From assembly GCF_009712425.2 (NCBI RefSeq), contig NZ_VCJR02000002.1, positions 310,001 through 374,000 on the forward strand: a stretch of 64,000 nt of DNA, in the 5' to 3' direction. This document shows, one piece after another, positions 1 through 8,593 of this stretch. A program made the position numbers and the translations under genes. A model generated the notes under the pieces. It was given only the letters and a program-made list of their open reading frames with translations, was not told where the DNA came from and made no database searches. Within the stretch, counting starts at the first letter, position 1. Every line of letters starts with the position of its first letter. The stretch comes from Aquisalinus luteolus. Its GTDB lineage: Bacteria; Pseudomonadota; Alphaproteobacteria; Caulobacterales; Parvularculaceae.

Positions 1-2
1 AT

Positions 3-179
3 TTCTCGCGCGCGCGCGAAAGGTCGAAGACGCTGTGGCGTGATGATGATACGGTAATGTATGTCGAATATGTCGGCGGGGTGCCCTTCAGTCGCTATTA
101 TCGGACCCGGGTCTGGGATGCGGAGAGGGTGTTGCGAGAAACATATCCGGAATTTTTCGATGCGCTCGACGCGCAATGA
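3..179 (+). CDS. C-terminal fragment of unknown protein
   Basis: The reading frame is open from the left edge to a TGA at 177-179 and gives about 58 residues ending in FFDALDAQ. The piece is rich in Arg, Asp and Tyr and includes the segment VEYVGGVPFSRYYRTRVWD. I do not recognise a family. There is no start codon in view, so the gene begins outside the window. About 95 bases of non-coding sequence separate it from the next gene. The call rests on the uninterrupted frame and the plausible composition only. Confidence 0.5.
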   Translation, partial: FSRARERSKTLWRDDDTVMYVEYVGGVPFSRYYRTRVWDAERVLRETYPEFFDALDAQ

Positions 180-273
180 AATAACCTGCAAGTCTGGCAG
201 GCAGAGATTTCCCCATTGATCTGAAGCGATTGCAGGCTAGGCTTCCCGGTGAACGAGGAACACTGGAGAGATC

Positions 274-2790
274 ATGCGCCTTCTGAGAAATGCCCTTTTG
301 CCTGCTGTCCTGGTCGCGTCGCTTGTCGCCTGCGTCGAACCGGCGACAGAGGGGTCATCGACCAGCGAGGCGGGCTATGCCAGCCAGGTCGAGGGGCTGG
401 AGACTGTCGATGGCTTTTTCGAGGTTCATGAAGGCGATGGCAAGGTGCTGGTGACACTGCCGGCGCCGGACGAGGGCGGCACACTGATCCGGTTCATCCA
501 TGCCATGCGGCTGACCTCCGGGCTGGGGTCCAACCCGATCGGGCTCGATCGCGGCTGGGGGAATTCCGGCCAGATTGTGCGCCTGCGCCAGGTCGGTGAC
601 CGGGTGGTGGCGGAGGTCGAGAACCATCGCTATCGCGCCACGGCGAATAATCCATTGGAGCAAGAGGCAGTGGCGCAGTCCTTCGCGACATCCTTCATCT
701 GGTCCGGGCCGGTGAATGCGGTGGCGGATGATGGCCGGGTGCTGGTCGATCTCACCGGGCTGCTGACCATGGACATCCTCGGCCTCGCCGATGCCCTGGC
801 GGAAGAGGGGTCCAGCTTTTCGTTATCGTCCGACCTGTCGATGATCGAGCCCGGCAGCGTGCTGGCCTTCCCGGACAATGTCGAGGTCGACACGCTGATG
901 ACGTTCACGTCGGGTAATCCGGGGGCGGAGGTTCAGGCAACGGCGCCCTATCCCGGGGCCGTGACGCTGGGCGTGCACCATTCCTTCGTGCGCCTGCCGG
1001 ATGATGGCTATGTGCCGCGTAAGGCCGACCCGCGCACAGGCACGTTCACCCTCGGCTTTTACGATTACTCCGCACCGCTGAACGAGGAAATCATCACGAC
1101 CTGGGCCATGCGCCACCGGCTGCAGCGCGTCGATCCGGCCGATCCCGACAGTGCTTTCGTAGAGCCAATCGTCTTTTACATCGATCCCGGCGCGCCGGAA
1201 CAGATCCGCGATGCGCTGGTCGAGGGCGCGAGCTGGTGGGCCGATGCCTTCGATGCGGCGGGGCTGGAAGGGGCCTATCGGGTCGAGCTGTTGCCCGAAG
1301 ACGCGCACCCGCTCGATGTACGCTACAATGTCGTGCAATGGGTGCACCGCCAGACGCGGGGCTGGTCCTACGGCGGGGGGATCATCGATCCGCGTACGGG
1401 GGAGTTCGTCAAGGGCCATGTCATCCTCGGCTCCCAGCGTGTACGTCAGGACCGGATGATTTTCGAGGGGCTGGCCGGTGCGGGCAAGAGCGGTAGCGGC
1501 GATGCCGATGATCCGGTGGAAATGTCGCTTGCCCGCATTCGCCAGTTGTCCGCCCACGAGGTCGCCCATGCGCTCGGCTTCGGGCACAATTTTGCTGCGT
1601 CTGTAAACGACCGGGCGTCTGTCACAGACTATCCCGCGCCATGGGTGGTTGCCCGGCGCAATGGCACGCTCGATTTCTCGCAAGTCTATGACAGCGGCAT
1701 AGGGGAGTGGGACAAGGTGACGGTAGAATGGCTCTATGGCGAATTCGATCCGGAAACGGAGGAAGAAGAGCTGAACGCCATCATCGCGGATGCCCGTGAC
1801 AGGGGCTTGCTTTATATTGCCGACCAGCATGGCCGCTCCGCCGGGACGATGCATCCGCTCGCGGCGGTCTGGGACAATGGCGCCGATCCGGTGATGGAAC
1901 TGGAGAATGTCATGGCCGTTCGGCGTATCGCGATTGCCGGCTTCGATGCTGATGCGCTGGCCGCTGGCCGCCCGCAATCGGCCCTCGCCGACGTGTTCAC
2001 GCCCGTCTATCTCTATCACCGCTATCAGGTCGCCGCGGCGGCCAAGACGCTGGGCGGCGCCTATTATAACTATGCCCGCACAGGCATTGACGGGGCAGAC
2101 CTGCGCATTGCCCCGGCGGCGGAACAGCGCCGGGCGCTGGCGGTGCTTGCCGAGACACTCAGGCCCTCCGTACTCGACATACCTGAAAATGTGCTGGTGC
2201 TGATGCAGCCGACAAATGACCAGCTCTGGTTTGCTGCCCCGAGCGAGCGGCTGGAAAGCCGGGCGGACCCGTCCTTCGATCTCGTTGCCGCGGTGGAGAC
2301 CGCCGCCGATGTCACGCTTGGCGCGGTGCTGGCACCGGAGCGGGCTGAGCGGCTGGTGCAGTTCCACGCGCGGGATGCATCCTTGCCGTCGCTGCAGGAT
2401 GTGTTCGAGGCGCTGGAGGGTGTGGTCCTCGCCCCCGCGCCTGATGGGCGACAGGCACTGATTGCCGATGCCGTGCGCGGACGGTATGTGTTCGCGCTTA
2501 TGGCGCTGGATGAGGGATCGACCTCGCAACTGGTCAAGGCAAAAGTGCGCCGGCAATTGTCGCTGCTGGAGGACCAGCTTGTTGCGTCGGGTAGCCGGGG
2601 CGGGGAGCGCGGTGCCCATGATGCCTGGCTCGCCGACCAGATCACGGCTCACCTGCTGCGGCAGGCGCCGGAGCGCGCCCTGCCGGTTACCGGCCCTGAA
2701 ACGCCGCCGGGCAGCCCGATCGGATCATATGACACAGGACCTTATGGTTCTGGACAGTTCGTCCACGAACCATGCTGGCATTGCGAGTAG
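274..2790 (+). CDS. Lipoprotein zinc-dependent metalloprotease (DUF5117-like)
   Basis: An 838-residue protein with a lipoprotein signal: hydrophobic segment, then lipobox LVAC with Cys20, so it is probably anchored in the envelope. The zinc motif HEVAHALGFGHN lies near residues 428-439 and matches HExxHxxGxxHN of zinc proteases. Its overall shape, with a long N-terminal barrel-like region before the protease part, resembles the DUF5117 plus zinc-dependent metalloprotease family. Just after the zinc motif the sequence reads SVTDYPAP, where relatives, as I recall, carry a Met-turn of the type SVMDY; Thr replaces the Met here. GGAGAG lies seven bases before the ATG. The substrate is unknown. It ends convergently with pyrF. 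Confidence 0.8.
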   Translation: MRLLRNALLPAVLVASLVACVEPATEGSSTSEAGYASQVEGLETVDGFFEVHEGDGKVLVTLPAPDEGGTLIRFIHAMRLTSGLGSNPIGLDRGWGNSGQIVRLRQVGDRVVAEVENHRYRATANNPLEQEAVAQSFATSFIWSGPVNAVADDGRVLVDLTGLLTMDILGLADALAEEGSSFSLSSDLSMIEPGSVLAFPDNVEVDTLMTFTSGNPGAEVQATAPYPGAVTLGVHHSFVRLPDDGYVPRKADPRTGTFTLGFYDYSAPLNEEIITTWAMRHRLQRVDPADPDSAFVEPIVFYIDPGAPEQIRDALVEGASWWADAFDAAGLEGAYRVELLPEDAHPLDVRYNVVQWVHRQTRGWSYGGGIIDPRTGEFVKGHVILGSQRVRQDRMIFEGLAGAGKSGSGDADDPVEMSLARIRQLSAHEVAHALGFGHNFAASVNDRASVTDYPAPWVVARRNGTLDFSQVYDSGIGEWDKVTVEWLYGEFDPETEEEELNAIIADARDRGLLYIADQHGRSAGTMHPLAAVWDNGADPVMELENVMAVRRIAIAGFDADALAAGRPQSALADVFTPVYLYHRYQVAAAAKTLGGAYYNYARTGIDGADLRIAPAAEQRRALAVLAETLRPSVLDIPENVLVLMQPTNDQLWFAAPSERLESRADPSFDLVAAVETAADVTLGAVLAPERAERLVQFHARDASLPSLQDVFEALEGVVLAPAPDGRQALIADAVRGRYVFALMALDEGSTSQLVKAKVRRQLSLLEDQLVASGSRGGERGAHDAWLADQITAHLLRQAPERALPVTGPETPPGSPIGSYDTGPYGSGQFVHEPCWHCE

Positions 2791-2803
2791 GGGTTTAACG
2801 CCC

Positions 2804-3535
2804 CTAGACGCCCTTGTCGTCGGCGAGGGCCTCTTCCATTTCGTCCATGATATCCTTCACCGCGACCGACGGGTTCGGCGCGTTCAGGATTGGGCGGCCG
2901 ATGACGAGGTGATCGGAACCGGCGCGGATCGCCTCTGCCGGGGTGACGATGCGCTTCTGGTCGTTCGAGGACGCGCCATGGGGGCGCACGCCGGGCGTGA
3001 CGATGGCAAGGTCATTGCCGAAACGCGCGCGGATGGAGGCAGCCTCCTGTGCCGAGGCGACGACACCGTCGGCGCCATTCTCGGCGGCCAGCTCGGTGCG
3101 GAACAGGACGAGGTCATGTACGGACATGTTCATGCCATTGTCGGTGATCGTCTGTTGGTCCCAGCTGGTCAGAACGGTGACGGCGAGGATTTTCAGCCGC
3201 GGGTCGTCACCGCGCCCGGCCACAGCACCCTTCAGGGCATCGCGGTCTGAATGGATGGTGATGAAATCGCCCTGCAGCTTGACCGCGCTGGCGACGCCCT
3301 TTTCGACCGTCGCGCCGATATCAAGAAACTTGAAATCGAGAAAGACTTTCTTGCCGCGGTTCGAAAGGCGGCGGGCGAGACCCGCGCCGCCGACGGGCAG
3401 CAACTGGTGGCCGATCTTGTAGAAGCGGGCATGGTCGCCGAGCAGGGCGACGGTCGTTTCCGCCTCTTCCGGTGATGGCACGTCGAGCGGCACGATCAGC
3501 CGGTCGATCAGGTCTATCTGGCGTGTTTCACTCAT
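2804..3535 (-). CDS. pyrF: Orotidine 5'-phosphate decarboxylase
   Basis: Converts OMP to UMP, the last step of de novo pyrimidine synthesis, in the cytoplasm. The 243-residue length is normal. The active-site signature is visible as FLDFKFLDIGATV (Asp-Lys-Asp of the DxKxxD motif), followed by the phosphate-binding VTPGVRP and VIGRPI segments. I chose ATG 3535 rather than the upstream ATG at 3553 because AAGGGGG precedes it at good spacing and it starts one base after the nth stop, which suggests translational coupling. The stop lies in a short hairpin, TAGGGG...CCCCTA at 2788-2806, which also holds the stop of the convergent metalloprotease gene. Confidence 0.95.
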   Translation of the reverse strand: MSETRQIDLIDRLIVPLDVPSPEEAETTVALLGDHARFYKIGHQLLPVGGAGLARRLSNRGKKVFLDFKFLDIGATVEKGVASAVKLQGDFITIHSDRDALKGAVAGRGDDPRLKILAVTVLTSWDQQTITDNGMNMSVHDLVLFRTELAAENGADGVVASAQEAASIRARFGNDLAIVTPGVRPHGASSNDQKRIVTPAEAIRAGSDHLVIGRPILNAPNPSVAVKDIMDEMEEALADDKGV

Positions 3536-3536
3536 C

Positions 3537-4298
3537 TCAAGCCCCCTTGTCACCCACTTTGCGAGCTCGGCTTGCCGCGCTTTTCAGCGGCGGTTTCGAG
3601 CGGAGTGTGCGTTTAGCCTTTTTGGCAGGCTTCTTCTTCTTGGGGAAGCCGCCTTCCGGTGTTTTGGGGGTAAACAGGCACAAATCCGCCACTTCGCAGC
3701 GCCAGCATTCCGGTGTGCGTGCCTTGCAGACATAGCGTCCATGCAGGATCAGCCAGTGGTGGGCGTGCTGCAGATACTCTTCGGGCGTCACCTTTTCCAG
3801 CCGTTCCTCGACCTTGACCACATCCTTTCCACGGGCAAGGCCGGTGCGGTTGGAGACGCGGAAAATGTGTGTGTCGACGGCGATGGTCGGCTGGCCGAAG
3901 GCGACATTGCACACGACATTGGCCGTCTTGCGCCCGACACCGGGCAGTTTTTCCAGCTCTTCGCGGGTCTCCGGCACCTCGCCGTTATGCTCGTCGAGCA
4001 GGATCTGCGACAGGGCGATGACGTTCTTGGCTTTATTCCGCCACAGGCCGATGGTGCGGATGTATTCGCCCAGCTTCTCCTCGCCGAGCTTCACCATCTT
4101 TTCCGGCGTGTCGGCAACCGGGAACAGGCGCTTCGTCGCCTTGTTCACGCCGACATCGGTCGCCTGCGCCGACAGGGTCACGGCGACAAGCAGCGTGTAG
4201 GGGCTGGCATAGTCCAGCTCCGTCTTCGGGGCTGGCATGTGCACGCTGAGGCGTTCGTAAAAGTCGGCAATCGCCGCGCGGGTCATGTTCTTCGGCAT
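3537..4298 (-). CDS. nth: Endonuclease III
   Basis: Base-excision repair DNA glycosylase with AP-lyase activity on oxidised pyrimidines. The helix-hairpin-helix LPGVGRKTANVV carries the catalytic Lys124, and Asp142 sits in VDTHIFRV. The four cluster cysteines C191, C198, C201 and C207 have the C-X6-C-X2-C-X5-C spacing of the [4Fe-4S] loop. The 253-residue protein is about 40 residues longer than the E. coli enzyme because of a Lys/Arg-rich C-terminal tail (KKKKPAKKAKR), probably a DNA-contacting extension. It lies directly upstream of pyrF. Confidence 0.96.
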   Translation of the reverse strand: MPKNMTRAAIADFYERLSVHMPAPKTELDYASPYTLLVAVTLSAQATDVGVNKATKRLFPVADTPEKMVKLGEEKLGEYIRTIGLWRNKAKNVIALSQILLDEHNGEVPETREELEKLPGVGRKTANVVCNVAFGQPTIAVDTHIFRVSNRTGLARGKDVVKVEERLEKVTPEEYLQHAHHWLILHGRYVCKARTPECWRCEVADLCLFTPKTPEGGFPKKKKPAKKAKRTLRSKPPLKSAASRARKVGDKGA

Positions 4299-4399
4299 GG
4301 GCCCTACCTAACACGGGGGCCGTAAAAGGCCCGCGCAAAATTGTCACCTTACGGGAAATTGGTTTGCCGCGGGCGGGTCCGGCCCTTTATTGTCCGCCC

Positions 4400-5005
4400 A
4401 TGGTACAAAATCACGTCATTGAGGACATGGCACCGGTCGCAAAGGGCCGGGCCCTCGCCGCACCTGAGTCGGCGGGTCAGGATGATGATGACGGGCTGTT
4501 GTTCAACGCCTTGCTCTATCCCAACCGCTCCCTGCCCAATGGCGGGTTCATTGCGGTGATGGCAGTGATCATTGCGGTCAACCTGTTCTCGGCGATCTAT
4601 TACACCGTGCTGGGGGCCTGGCCGGTGATATTCTTTGCCGGGCTCGATGTGATCGCCGTCTATGTCGCGTTCCGGATTTCCTATCGGCAGGGCCGGCTGC
4701 ATGAGAGGGTGATGCTGACCGAAGACCACCTCTGGGTCTCGCGCGTCCTGCCGTCGGGCCATGAGACGCGCTGGCGGCTGCAGCCTTTCTGGACGCGGCT
4801 GTCGATCGACCGGCCGGTGCACCATGAAAGCCAGCTGGTGCTGGAAAGCGGCGGGCGGCGGCTGGTGCTCGGCTCCTTCCTGTCCCCGGCGGAGCGCGGC
4901 GAGCTGGCAGATGCCCTGCGCACCGCGCTCAACAAGGCGCGCACGGGCGCGCCGACGCAAGAGCAGCCCCTTGACCCTGCACCCTCTGCCGGGCAAGAGG
5001 GCTGA
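4400..5005 (+). CDS. DUF2244 membrane protein
   Basis: A 201-residue inner-membrane protein with a disordered acidic N-terminus, then LLYPNRSLPNGGF and two adjacent hydrophobic segments (roughly residues 50-70 and 75-95), followed by a cytosolic domain with conserved Trp residues. This matches the DUF2244 family common in Alphaproteobacteria, which often sits near nth or cytochrome oxidase genes; its function is unknown. The start at ATG 4400 is the first in frame with a sensible N-terminus, but no strong ribosome site is visible, and ATG 4427 is an alternative. Confidence 0.8.
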   Translation: MVQNHVIEDMAPVAKGRALAAPESAGQDDDDGLLFNALLYPNRSLPNGGFIAVMAVIIAVNLFSAIYYTVLGAWPVIFFAGLDVIAVYVAFRISYRQGRLHERVMLTEDHLWVSRVLPSGHETRWRLQPFWTRLSIDRPVHHESQLVLESGGRRLVLGSFLSPAERGELADALRTALNKARTGAPTQEQPLDPAPSAGQEG

Positions 5006-5031
5006 CGGAACAGTTAACGGATAAAGCTCAC

Positions 5032-5574
5032 GTGATAGCCTTTCTTGCCACCATCATCCTGCTCAGCGCAGCAGCCTATGGCGCCTACTGGTTCTGGAAG
5101 CGGCGCATCGATGCCGATCTCGCCGAGGGTGCGGTCGCCGAATATGAGCGGCTGGAGCGGGCAGATCCTGACCTGCTGAAGGGCCTCGACCGCAAGGGCT
5201 TTTCTGATATCTATGCCCGGGTGGAGATGCCGCGCTTTCCCGGCTATGCGGTGGCGGTGCTGATCGTCTTCCTGCTTGGCACACCGATTTTTCTAGCGCT
5301 GCTGACCGGTGGCGATTATCTGCTGACGGAACATGTTTTCGTGCCGCCCGAGGATATCGAGGGCACGAACATCTTCATCGACGATGCCGGACAGACGCGG
5401 GTCTTCGGCGATATACCGCCCGAAGCGACCATGTATTACATAGAGGATCTGGGCGGGTTTTATTATTTCTTCGGGCTGCTGGGGTTCTGGATCGTCATCG
5501 TGATCTATTTCATGCAGCGCTATCATTCCCGCACGCCGGGCAGCGTGCGCGATGAAATCCTCCGCGCACGGTAA
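5032..5574 (+). CDS. Hypothetical membrane protein
   Basis: A 180-residue protein starting with GTG. It has an N-terminal transmembrane helix (residues 2-22), an acidic linker, a second helix around residues 72-92, a periplasmic stretch, and a third helix around 145-165 ending in RYHSRTPGSV. I do not recognise a family. It follows the DUF2244 gene by 26 bases on the same strand, so the two may be co-transcribed. GTG is preferred because it begins the hydrophobic helix and no ATG lies upstream in frame. Confidence 0.6.
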   Translation: MIAFLATIILLSAAAYGAYWFWKRRIDADLAEGAVAEYERLERADPDLLKGLDRKGFSDIYARVEMPRFPGYAVAVLIVFLLGTPIFLALLTGGDYLLTEHVFVPPEDIEGTNIFIDDAGQTRVFGDIPPEATMYYIEDLGGFYYFFGLLGFWIVIVIYFMQRYHSRTPGSVRDEILRAR

Positions 5575-5583
5575 CTGCCAGGA

Positions 5584-6816
5584 TCACTGACCGGCAGTTT
5601 CCTGCCGGGCGATCCAGTAATCGATCACTTCGATGTCCAGGTGTTCCCTGCCGAGCCTGTCGCCGCCATCGTCCATCAGGATCGGGAACGCCTCTGCCGT
5701 GCCAAGATAGTATTCGGCATTATAGCTGTAGCCGTTTATGTCATACTCAATGCGGTGACGGGCGATCTTTTGCGTCGCTTCGGCGGGAAAGGCGTAACAG
5801 GCTGTGGCCGGACAATTTGCGAGGGGCGTGCCCTCGTGGCTCGTGGTCATGCTGCGCCAGTTGTCCTTATATGTTGCGCCCGTCAATGCTGCGTCCTGCA
5901 CCAGCAGTCGTGCGGCGGATAGGGCGTCGAGTTCCTTTGTCTTCTGGCCATCATCGAACATCATGATCACCAGCCGCCCGGCCTCGTCGATCCCTTTCAG
6001 GCCCGGTACAAGCACATAGCGTTTGCCATTGGTATGCAGTTTCAGCATGTCTACCGGTGCCACGGTTACCATGCCGTCCCCTTCCGACGGGGCGATGGCA
6101 TAGAGGGATGCGTCATTCACGTTGACGTCGATGCGGTGGCCGGCCTGCAGGACGGCCAGTTCCACCAGCAATTGCTGCAATGCGTCCTCGACGCGGCGAT
6201 AGGCGTCGATAACCACGCTGCGCTGGTACTGGGGCATCTGGGCCTCCAGCTCCTTGTTCATTTCCTGCTCGGCATTGTCTTTTGCGGCCTGCCAGCCCTC
6301 GCCATAGATGCCACCGAGAACCTGGACCAGGCGGTTGCGCAACTCGACCTGTTTTTCGGTGGGTTTCAGGGTGATGTCCGATACCGTGCCGTTAAACACA
6401 TATTCGGATAGCAGCAGGTCTTTCAGGAGGCGATTGCTGATAATGCTGCGGGCGGAGGTGAGCATCGACGCGTTGGCCTGCTCGCAGGTGAAGGACGAGA
6501 CTGCATCAATGGCGGTCTTGCGCTGTGCGGCGACTTCCTCCGTATGCAGCTCCATCTCGCGCGGGGTGCTGCGATTGGTGCCGTGAGCCTTGTACCAGGT
6601 CGGCAGGGTCTTTTCGCTTTCCGCGATCAGGCGGTGTATTTCCCGGGCCTCGTAAAGATACAGGGTGGCGCATCGGCGCTCCAGCTCCAGTGCAGCGACC
6701 CAGCTGGCATAGCTGGTCTTCCATTCGATCTGCGGAATATCCCCCTGCGTATTGCCTTGTGCCCGTGCAGGCATGATGGCGGCAAGGCTGATGCAGATGA
6801 TGATGAGTATACGCAT
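5584..6816 (-). CDS. Secreted protein of unknown function
   Basis: A 410-residue protein with a clear Sec signal peptide (MRILIIICISLAAIMPARAQ), probably cleaved after ARA, so it is periplasmic or exported. The mature part is mixed helical with several Cys residues (CATLYL, FTCEQ, NCPATACYAF) that could form disulfides. No catalytic motif or known family is visible. GGGAGAAA lies about ten bases before the ATG. It is convergent with the preceding membrane-protein gene, the stops being about ten bases apart. Confidence 0.65.
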   Translation of the reverse strand: MRILIIICISLAAIMPARAQGNTQGDIPQIEWKTSYASWVAALELERRCATLYLYEAREIHRLIAESEKTLPTWYKAHGTNRSTPREMELHTEEVAAQRKTAIDAVSSFTCEQANASMLTSARSIISNRLLKDLLLSEYVFNGTVSDITLKPTEKQVELRNRLVQVLGGIYGEGWQAAKDNAEQEMNKELEAQMPQYQRSVVIDAYRRVEDALQQLLVELAVLQAGHRIDVNVNDASLYAIAPSEGDGMVTVAPVDMLKLHTNGKRYVLVPGLKGIDEAGRLVIMMFDDGQKTKELDALSAARLLVQDAALTGATYKDNWRSMTTSHEGTPLANCPATACYAFPAEATQKIARHRIEYDINGYSYNAEYYLGTAEAFPILMDDGGDRLGREHLDIEVIDYWIARQETAGQ

Positions 6817-6916
6817 GGCACTGTTTCTCCCGATTGTCGGGAGAGACTAGCCGGAAACGGCAGGCTCGCAATCCCCTGTTCGGGCCATTCCCGGTTCCGG
6901 TCAGGCCCTTTTCAGA

Positions 6917-7072
6917 TCAGGACTTGTTCTTCTTCATCGTGGAATCGAGCGTGAACGCAAAGGCGAGCGACAGGATCAGCGGGACCCAGATCGGCAATTC
7001 GCCGAGGCCGGGTGCGTCCAGCGCCGCCGCCAGATGGTCATCGACACACCACCATAAAAGCCATAACCACAT
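6917..7072 (-). CDS. 51-residue membrane peptide
   Basis: A very short gene. It encodes 51 residues: a Trp-rich start (MWLWLLWWCVDDH), a short loop, one hydrophobic helix near residues 28-41 (IWVPLILSLAFAFTL) and a basic end KKNKS. The ribosome site AAGAGGAGA is strong and lies about six bases before the ATG, which is the main reason to believe it is translated. The C-terminal Lys patch suggests a single-span protein with a cytosolic C-terminus. It lies downstream of the zf-CHCC gene on the same strand. Function unknown. Confidence 0.55.
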   Translation of the reverse strand: MWLWLLWWCVDDHLAAALDAPGLGELPIWVPLILSLAFAFTLDSTMKKNKS

Positions 7073-7162
7073 GGATAGTCTCCTCTTCTTCAGAACCCTC
7101 TGAAAAAGAGATAGGGATTAGGTAGCTGATTTTTAGAGATGGGGGCTGTCAGGCCTTGTCTC

Positions 7163-7375
7163 TTACGCCTTGTCGGGCGCGTAGATGAAGGCGCGGTCGC
7201 AATAGCCGCATTCGGCATAGCCATCATCGCCGATCGTGTACCAGACCTTGGGATGGCCGAGCGCCCCGCCGCCGCCATTGCACATGACACGGGTCGAAGC
7301 GACATAGACCACTTCCGGCACGGGGCCGAGTTTTTCCAGAATGTCTTCAACCTTGACGACTGGGGTTGCGGCCAT
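7163..7375 (-). CDS. Zinc-finger domain protein (zf-CHCC, COG4391)
   Basis: A 70-residue protein with the arrangement Cys...His...Cys-x2-Cys (VMCNGGGG, LGHPKVWY, AECGYCDRAF). This is the zf-CHCC domain found alone in Alphaproteobacteria and related to the mitochondrial complex I subunit NDUFS6. A zinc-binding role is expected; a link to respiratory complex assembly is inference from the mitochondrial homologue. CAGGAGA precedes the ATG. It may share a transcript with the 51-residue peptide gene 90 bases downstream. Confidence 0.85.
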   Translation of the reverse strand: MAATPVVKVEDILEKLGPVPEVVYVASTRVMCNGGGGALGHPKVWYTIGDDGYAECGYCDRAFIYAPDKA

Positions 7376-7521
7376 GATGACGGGTCTCCTGAATGCGCTA
7401 TATCTCCTCGTGAATGACTATTTATGGTCCCGCTCGTCAAGGGGGTATTGTTGCACGCCTTGACGGATGTGGGGGCGCGGGCCGATATGCAGGGCTCATA
7501 AGCGACAGACAGGAACCGATC

Positions 7522-8505
7522 ATGGCTGACGGACAGGACGCACCCAAGGCGCAGGCATCTGCCGGGAATTCAGACTGGGCGATCGAGGTGCGCGGCCTGA
7601 AGAAGACCTATGCCGGCACCAAGAAATCCCCGCCGAAGGAAGCGCTGAAGGGCGTCGACCTGCTGGTCCCGCGCGGGTCGATATTCGGGCTGCTCGGCCC
7701 CAATGGTGCGGGCAAGTCGACCCTGATCAACATCCTTGCCGGTCTCGTCAACAAGACCGAGGGCACGGCCTCCATCTGGGGCTTTGACATCGACAAGAAC
7801 CCGCGCATGGCGCGCGCCTCCATCGGCGTCGTGCCGCAGGAAATCTCCGCCGACGTGTTCTTCACGCCGCTCGAAGGGCTGGAGATCCAGGCCGGGCTTT
7901 ACGGCGTGCCGAAGGCCGAGCGCCGGTCGATGGAGATCCTCAAGCGGCTGGGCCTCGAGGACAAGGCCGACGCCTATGTGCGCATGCTGTCCGGCGGCAT
8001 GAAGCGCCGCCTGCTGGTCGCCAAGGCCATGGTGCATTCACCGCCCGTGCTGATCCTCGACGAGCCGACCGCCGGCGTGGATATCGAGCTCAGGAAGCAG
8101 ATGTGGGAACAGGTGCTGGAGCTGCACGAGCAGGGCGTGACGGTGATCCTGACCACTCACTATCTGGAGGAAGCGCAGGAGCTGTGCGACACCATCGCCA
8201 TCATCCACCAGGGCAATGTGGTGACTAGCCAGCCCAAGCATGAGCTGATCGCCTCGCTCGACCAGAAAATGCTGATGATCGTGCCGGAAGAACCGCTGGA
8301 AACCGTGCCGGCGCTGGGCGACCTGTGCGGCGCGGAAATCCGCGAGGATGGCGCGCTCTACGTCTCCTACAAGCCGAGCCAGACCCGCGTCGCCGATATC
8401 CTCAACGCGATCAACGCCGCTGGCATCCATGTGAAGGACCTGTCCACCGTCGAGGCCGACCTCGAAGACGTCTTCATGCAGATGACCTATGGCAGCGACG
8501 GGTAG
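7522..8505 (+). CDS. ABC transporter ATP-binding protein (ABC-2 type)
   Basis: A 327-residue ATPase subunit. Walker A GPNGAGKST lies at residues 59-67, the signature is LSGGMKRRLL, Walker B is LILDEPTAGVD, and the switch His is in TTHYLEEAQELC. The C-terminal extension of about 90 residues after the ATPase core is typical of exporters paired with ABC-2 membrane subunits (YadG/NodI/CcmA-like). ATG 7522 is preceded by AGGAA; the longer frame upstream lacks support. No permease gene lies beside it, so its partner must be elsewhere or the gene is orphaned. Confidence 0.88.
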   Translation: MADGQDAPKAQASAGNSDWAIEVRGLKKTYAGTKKSPPKEALKGVDLLVPRGSIFGLLGPNGAGKSTLINILAGLVNKTEGTASIWGFDIDKNPRMARASIGVVPQEISADVFFTPLEGLEIQAGLYGVPKAERRSMEILKRLGLEDKADAYVRMLSGGMKRRLLVAKAMVHSPPVLILDEPTAGVDIELRKQMWEQVLELHEQGVTVILTTHYLEEAQELCDTIAIIHQGNVVTSQPKHELIASLDQKMLMIVPEEPLETVPALGDLCGAEIREDGALYVSYKPSQTRVADILNAINAAGIHVKDLSTVEADLEDVFMQMTYGSDG

Positions 8506-8593
8506 GCTCAAAACAGCCGCACGCCTCTTTACATTTCCCGTCCGCGTCGCCATGTTTCCTCTTGTCGAGGGCGCGACACGAACGAGGATTACC

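Noticed and set aside
823-2652. 609-codon minus-strand frame
   Set aside because: It lies opposite the metalloprotease gene, whose zinc motif and signal peptide are clear; high-GC codon bias creates long antisense frames.
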